Shown: one piece after another, positions 61,630-64,000 of the stretch
Numbering within the stretch: position 1 is the stretch's first letter
Layout: the number at the start of each line of letters is the position of its first letter
DNA from: Chloroflexota bacterium
GTDB lineage: Bacteria > Chloroflexota > Dehalococcoidia > Tepidiformales > Tepidiformaceae
Direction: 5' to 3'
Assembly: GCA_026702615.1 (NCBI GenBank)
Contig: JAPPBY010000034.1
Coordinates: 1-64,000 of the forward strand
DNA length: 64,000 nucleotides
The notes under the pieces: model-generated
What the model was told of the DNA's origin: nothing
Database searches by the model: none
Seen by the model: the letters and a program-made list of their open reading frames with translations, nothing else
Program-made: the position numbers and the translations under genes

Positions 61630-62331
61630 TCAGTGCCCGGGCCACTGCCGCTCCAGGGCGTCGTGCGCGCGCTCGCACGACCATGAGCAGCTCTGCGCCT
61701 GGATCGCATGGCCATGCAACGGGGGCCGGTCGCCAGCGCCGGGCGCCGAGCCGACGTAGCGCCCGGAGGCGAGGCGGCCGTCGTCGTCCTCGGTGGTGGA
61801 GTACGCGAACCGGTGGTTGAGCTCGTCTCCCGCTGCACGGTTGAACGCGTCCGCCGCCTCATGCAGGGCGCGGTCCTCAGCTGTGTGAACCCAGGGCTCG
61901 GGCGGAGCGAAGGCGGGCTCGAGGACCCAGTCCGCCGGCGCGGGCACCACGAAGAGTGGGATGTCGCGCTCGCGGGCGGCGATGAGCGAGCGGTCCGGCG
62001 GATGCGTGTGCTCGACCTCGAGCAGCGCGGTCGGCTCCCCGCCCTCGCCGAGGATGCTGATATCGGGCACGCAGTAGCTCCCGTCCGTCAGTAGCAGCCG
62101 CCGTTCGGCGGCGGCGTCGACGGCTCCGTCGAGCAGGTCGAAGAGGTGGTCGTGTCCCTCGGGCCGGCAGCTCCACGTGATGAACTGGGAGGCGGGCGCG
62201 CGCTCGTCGTATGCGTGCGACGGGGGATGGTTCTGGCGGAGGCCGAACGAGCAGTAGATGCAGGGCGTGAGCTTCCGCTGGAGCAGCTCCAGGAGGGCGT
62301 CTTTCCACCGCTCATGCTGCTTCGACGGCAT
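61630..62331 (-). CDS. Hypothetical protein with PD-(D/E)XK-like motif
   Basis: A 233-aa protein. VPDISILGEGGEPTALLEVEHTH resembles a nuclease core in which E-x-K became E-V-E. CIYCSFGLRQNHPP and a C-terminal CSWSCERAHDALERQW may bind zinc. No family is recognised with certainty. Confidence 0.65.
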   Translation of the reverse strand: MPSKQHERWKDALLELLQRKLTPCIYCSFGLRQNHPPSHAYDERAPASQFITWSCRPEGHDHLFDLLDGAVDAAAERRLLLTDGSYCVPDISILGEGGEPTALLEVEHTHPPDRSLIAARERDIPLFVVPAPADWVLEPAFAPPEPWVHTAEDRALHEAADAFNRAAGDELNHRFAYSTTEDDDGRLASGRYVGSAPGAGDRPPLHGHAIQAQSCSWSCERAHDALERQWPGH

Positions 62332-62395
62332 GTGCGCGAGTCTACGCGGTCGGGTTACGCAAGGGGCAGCGAGAGGGGTGGATTTCCTCCAGGCG

Positions 62396-63379
62396 CTACG
62401 TCGCGTTGCGACCGGCGTCGCCGCCAGGCCGTAGCGGCTCGCAGACTCGACGGAATCGTTCGCGCAGGGTCGGGAGATCGAGGTCGTCGCGCCCGGACAG
62501 CTCGGCGATCAACTCGCTGACAGGCCAGTCGAATCTCGTACCGTGCCGCGGCAGGAGCAGACCAACGCGATCGATCGCGTGTTCGTCCTCGTAGTCGAGC
62601 AGGACATAGCCGAGGAGCTGGCGGAGCCACTCCCCCTGCGCCCCCCGTTGCTTGGTCGTCTTGATCTCCCAGAGACAGCCATCGGTGATGAGATCGGCGT
62701 CGGCGCCTCCGATGTCAATGCTGCCGGCGAACTTCGGATTGAGGGTGGCCGGGGTCCCGTGCCATGCCGAATATCCGTCCGTGAACGCCGAGCCAAGGGC
62801 GGCCGCGTCCTCCACCCAGTCGTCCGGTACGAGGGCGAGCAACTCCGGGGCACTGGCTGGCCGCGCGCCGCCGAGATACGGGGGAGGCCACGCGCGGAAG
62901 TTCCGGAAGGCTGACTCGAAGGCGGCGAGGACGAGGCAGAAGCGGCCGAGAGTACGCTCCTCGGCTTCGTCGAGACGGCGCCGGTGCGGGGCGATGACGT
63001 CGACCACCCGGTCGAGCGCCCCGAAGAACCCGGCGACGCAAGCGCGCGTCAGGGTGGAGTCCTCCCTGATCAGCGCAGCCCTTGCTATCGCTGGTGGCGG
63101 CAGTTGCACTTCCCCCGGACGGATCACGAGCAAGGCTCCCGGGAATGCGACGAACTCGCGCGCCGGCGTCGAGGCGAAGTGATAGCGGATGCGGTAGTCC
63201 ATCGCCATGCCGACCTGACTGTAGGCACCGCGGTGCGCGTCCACCGGAAGATCCGCCACGAGCGGCGCTCGGAGCGCTGCCCTGCACGCCGCGAGGGGTC
63301 CGCGGGTGTGAGGGAAGGTCTCGTGGAGGAAGCGCCGGACCGGTGAGTCCTTGCGCCTCAACTCGCTCGTGAGACTCAT
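62396..63379 (-). CDS. Hypothetical protein with PD-(D/E)XK nuclease-like core
   Basis: A 327-aa protein. GGADADLITDGCLWEIKTTK (D...E-x-K) followed by WLRQLLGYVLLDYED is the usual arrangement of PD-(D/E)XK nucleases. Its ATG overlaps the stop of a small upstream frame (ATGA). Confidence 0.75.
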   Translation of the reverse strand: MSLTSELRRKDSPVRRFLHETFPHTRGPLAACRAALRAPLVADLPVDAHRGAYSQVGMAMDYRIRYHFASTPAREFVAFPGALLVIRPGEVQLPPPAIARAALIREDSTLTRACVAGFFGALDRVVDVIAPHRRRLDEAEERTLGRFCLVLAAFESAFRNFRAWPPPYLGGARPASAPELLALVPDDWVEDAAALGSAFTDGYSAWHGTPATLNPKFAGSIDIGGADADLITDGCLWEIKTTKQRGAQGEWLRQLLGYVLLDYEDEHAIDRVGLLLPRHGTRFDWPVSELIAELSGRDDLDLPTLRERFRRVCEPLRPGGDAGRNAT

Positions 63380-63531
63380 GACGGCATCTCGGCGATGACA
63401 ACGGTCATGGACTGCGCCTTCCCCCGGGCGCAGTGCCGCAGGCTGTGGCGGACGTCACCCTGCATCCGGTCGGGAACGGCTCGTTCGTCCGCGGACCGCT
63501 CAGCCGCGTCGGCCGAGGCGCGACGGGTCAT
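63376..63531 (-). CDS. Possible small protein, coupled to the nuclease-like gene
   Basis: A 51-aa frame (MTRRASADAAERSADERAVP start, SMTVVIAEMPS end) that fills the gap between the Replic_Relax-like gene and the nuclease-like gene and shares ATGA with the latter. No ribosome-binding site is evident. Confidence 0.4.
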   Translation of the reverse strand: MTRRASADAAERSADERAVPDRMQGDVRHSLRHCARGKAQSMTVVIAEMPS

Positions 63532-63542
63532 GCGCCGACATG

Positions 63543-63998
63543 CTAGCGCTGGGCCGTCGGCCGCTCCAGCGGGCCTGCTGTCCCTGCCGCGGCAGGGCTC
63601 CGCCAGGCCTCGCCCAGCGGCCCCTCGCGATCGAGCACGGCGCCCTGCGAGACCCGCAGCGGCAGATCCACGCGGGTGCGCGTCAGCTCCCTGCCCGCAA
63701 CGCGCAGGAAGTGGTCCGCCGCGAGTTCGTCCTCGAAGACGACGAGCACCTCGGGGCGGAGCCCGTGGTCGTCGGTGGGCCGCTGCGAGGCGTAGTAGCG
63801 CAGGTAGGGGGCGAGGCGGGCTGCCATCGTCGAGGGCCGGATGGCGCGGCGCTCCCACTCGAGGAAGAACGCGCGGCGCTCCCCCTCGCGGCGCAGCAGG
63901 CCGAAGGCGTCGGGGTGGACGGAGTGCAGACGGTCGCGGTGGCGGAAGTAGCGCGAGGCGCGATGCGGCGGGTCGAGCTGGTCGATCTCCCATCCCTC
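63543..63998 (-). CDS. Replication-relaxation family protein, C-terminal part
   Basis: The C-terminal 151 residues of a Replic_Relax-like protein that begins outside the window. HPDAFGLLRREGERRAFFLEWERRAIRPSTMAARL-type spacing and YYASQRPTDDHGLRPEVLVVF and DELAADHFLRVA are family-typical. These DNA-binding proteins are found in plasmids and integrative elements of Actinobacteria and Chloroflexota. It is complete at its 3' end only. Confidence 0.85.
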   Translation of the reverse strand, partial: EGWEIDQLDPPHRASRYFRHRDRLHSVHPDAFGLLRREGERRAFFLEWERRAIRPSTMAARLAPYLRYYASQRPTDDHGLRPEVLVVFEDELAADHFLRVAGRELTRTRVDLPLRVSQGAVLDREGPLGEAWRSPAAAGTAGPLERPTAQR

Positions 63999-64000
63999 GT

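Larger units (their letters stand above)
58395..64000. mobile_element. Integrated element in tRNA-Gln (left end; continues past the window)
   Basis: A serine recombinase gene points toward and runs into tRNA-Gln. Behind it come small HTH genes, PD-(D/E)XK-like proteins and a Replic_Relax protein, none of which looks like the metabolic genes before the tRNA. The exact crossover base cannot be fixed because the other end is not in the window; the 3' half of the tRNA is the most likely att region. Confidence 0.75.

Noticed and set aside
63376-63993. Long arginine/proline-rich frame at the right end
   Set aside because: It is the shadow of the Replic_Relax frame; only its last 51 codons are kept as a possible small gene.

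Overview
The window is a strongly GC-rich, gene-dense bacterial chromosome segment with short or overlapping gene junctions and frequent GTG starts. It carries five luciferase-like (probably F420-dependent) oxidoreductases, a form II CoxL-type molybdenum hydroxylase operon, CaiB-type CoA-transferase, epoxide hydrolases, DUF1800/DUF1501 proteins, and a serine-recombinase/Replic_Relax element. This mix best fits a Chloroflexota member (Dehalococcoidia or SAR202/Tepidiforma-like). A GC-rich actinobacterium is not excluded. No rRNA, CRISPR array or insertion sequence was seen, and no gene-free stretch exceeds 300 bases.

Layout. 1-21200: GNAT, LLM, coxG-coxS-coxL-coxM-like operon, tandem DinB genes, a second LLM, HD protein with class II FBPase, tandem VOC genes, a double-domain CaiB protein, hicBA, BrkB-like and TlpA-like membrane proteins, a third LLM, PPOX, ROK kinase and a large membrane protein of unknown family. 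21200-29990: amidase, tRNA-Thr, epoxide hydrolase and MMPL transporter (each followed by a remarkable array of hairpins), propionyl-CoA synthetase, LLM and ketopantoate reductase. 29990-36500: a TIGR02391-like pair, DUF488, LLM, a BrnT/RHH-like pair, DUF5655, hydroxyisobutyrate-type dehydrogenase, PcaC-like protein, an NTF2-like protein and a DsbA/FrnE-like gene whose first active-site Cys codon is TGA. 36500-57700: MMPL, TetR-P450-ferredoxin-PPOX operon, nitroreductase, crotonase, Gfo/Idh/MocA, ABC-F, epoxide hydrolase, vapBC, a DUF1800-DUF1501-NHL-MNT-HEPN gene string, two CoA-transferase subunits and four tandem SDR paralogs. 57700-64000: DUF6941, tRNA-Gln, then an integrated element that starts in that tRNA and runs off the window.

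How the genes fit together. Most of the chromosomal part looks like catabolism of organic molecules: oxidation by flavin/F420, Mo and P450 enzymes, epoxide hydrolysis, CoA activation or transfer, hydration and dehydrogenation. Small toxin-antitoxin-like modules (HicBA, BrnT/RHH-like, VapBC, MNT-HEPN) are scattered between these operons.

The strongest unusual signal is the probable selenoprotein at 35826-36473. It has an in-frame TGA exactly at the CxxC active site (U-P-W-C), followed at the right distance by a hairpin with a GGA loop that fits the bacterial SECIS pattern. The second is a pair of hairpin arrays (22084-22212 and 23483-23607) with the same order of conserved linkers but different, self-complementary stems, each starting inside the stop codon of the preceding gene. 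The third is the serine recombinase whose reading frame continues antisense through tRNA-Gln, marking the attachment site of the element.
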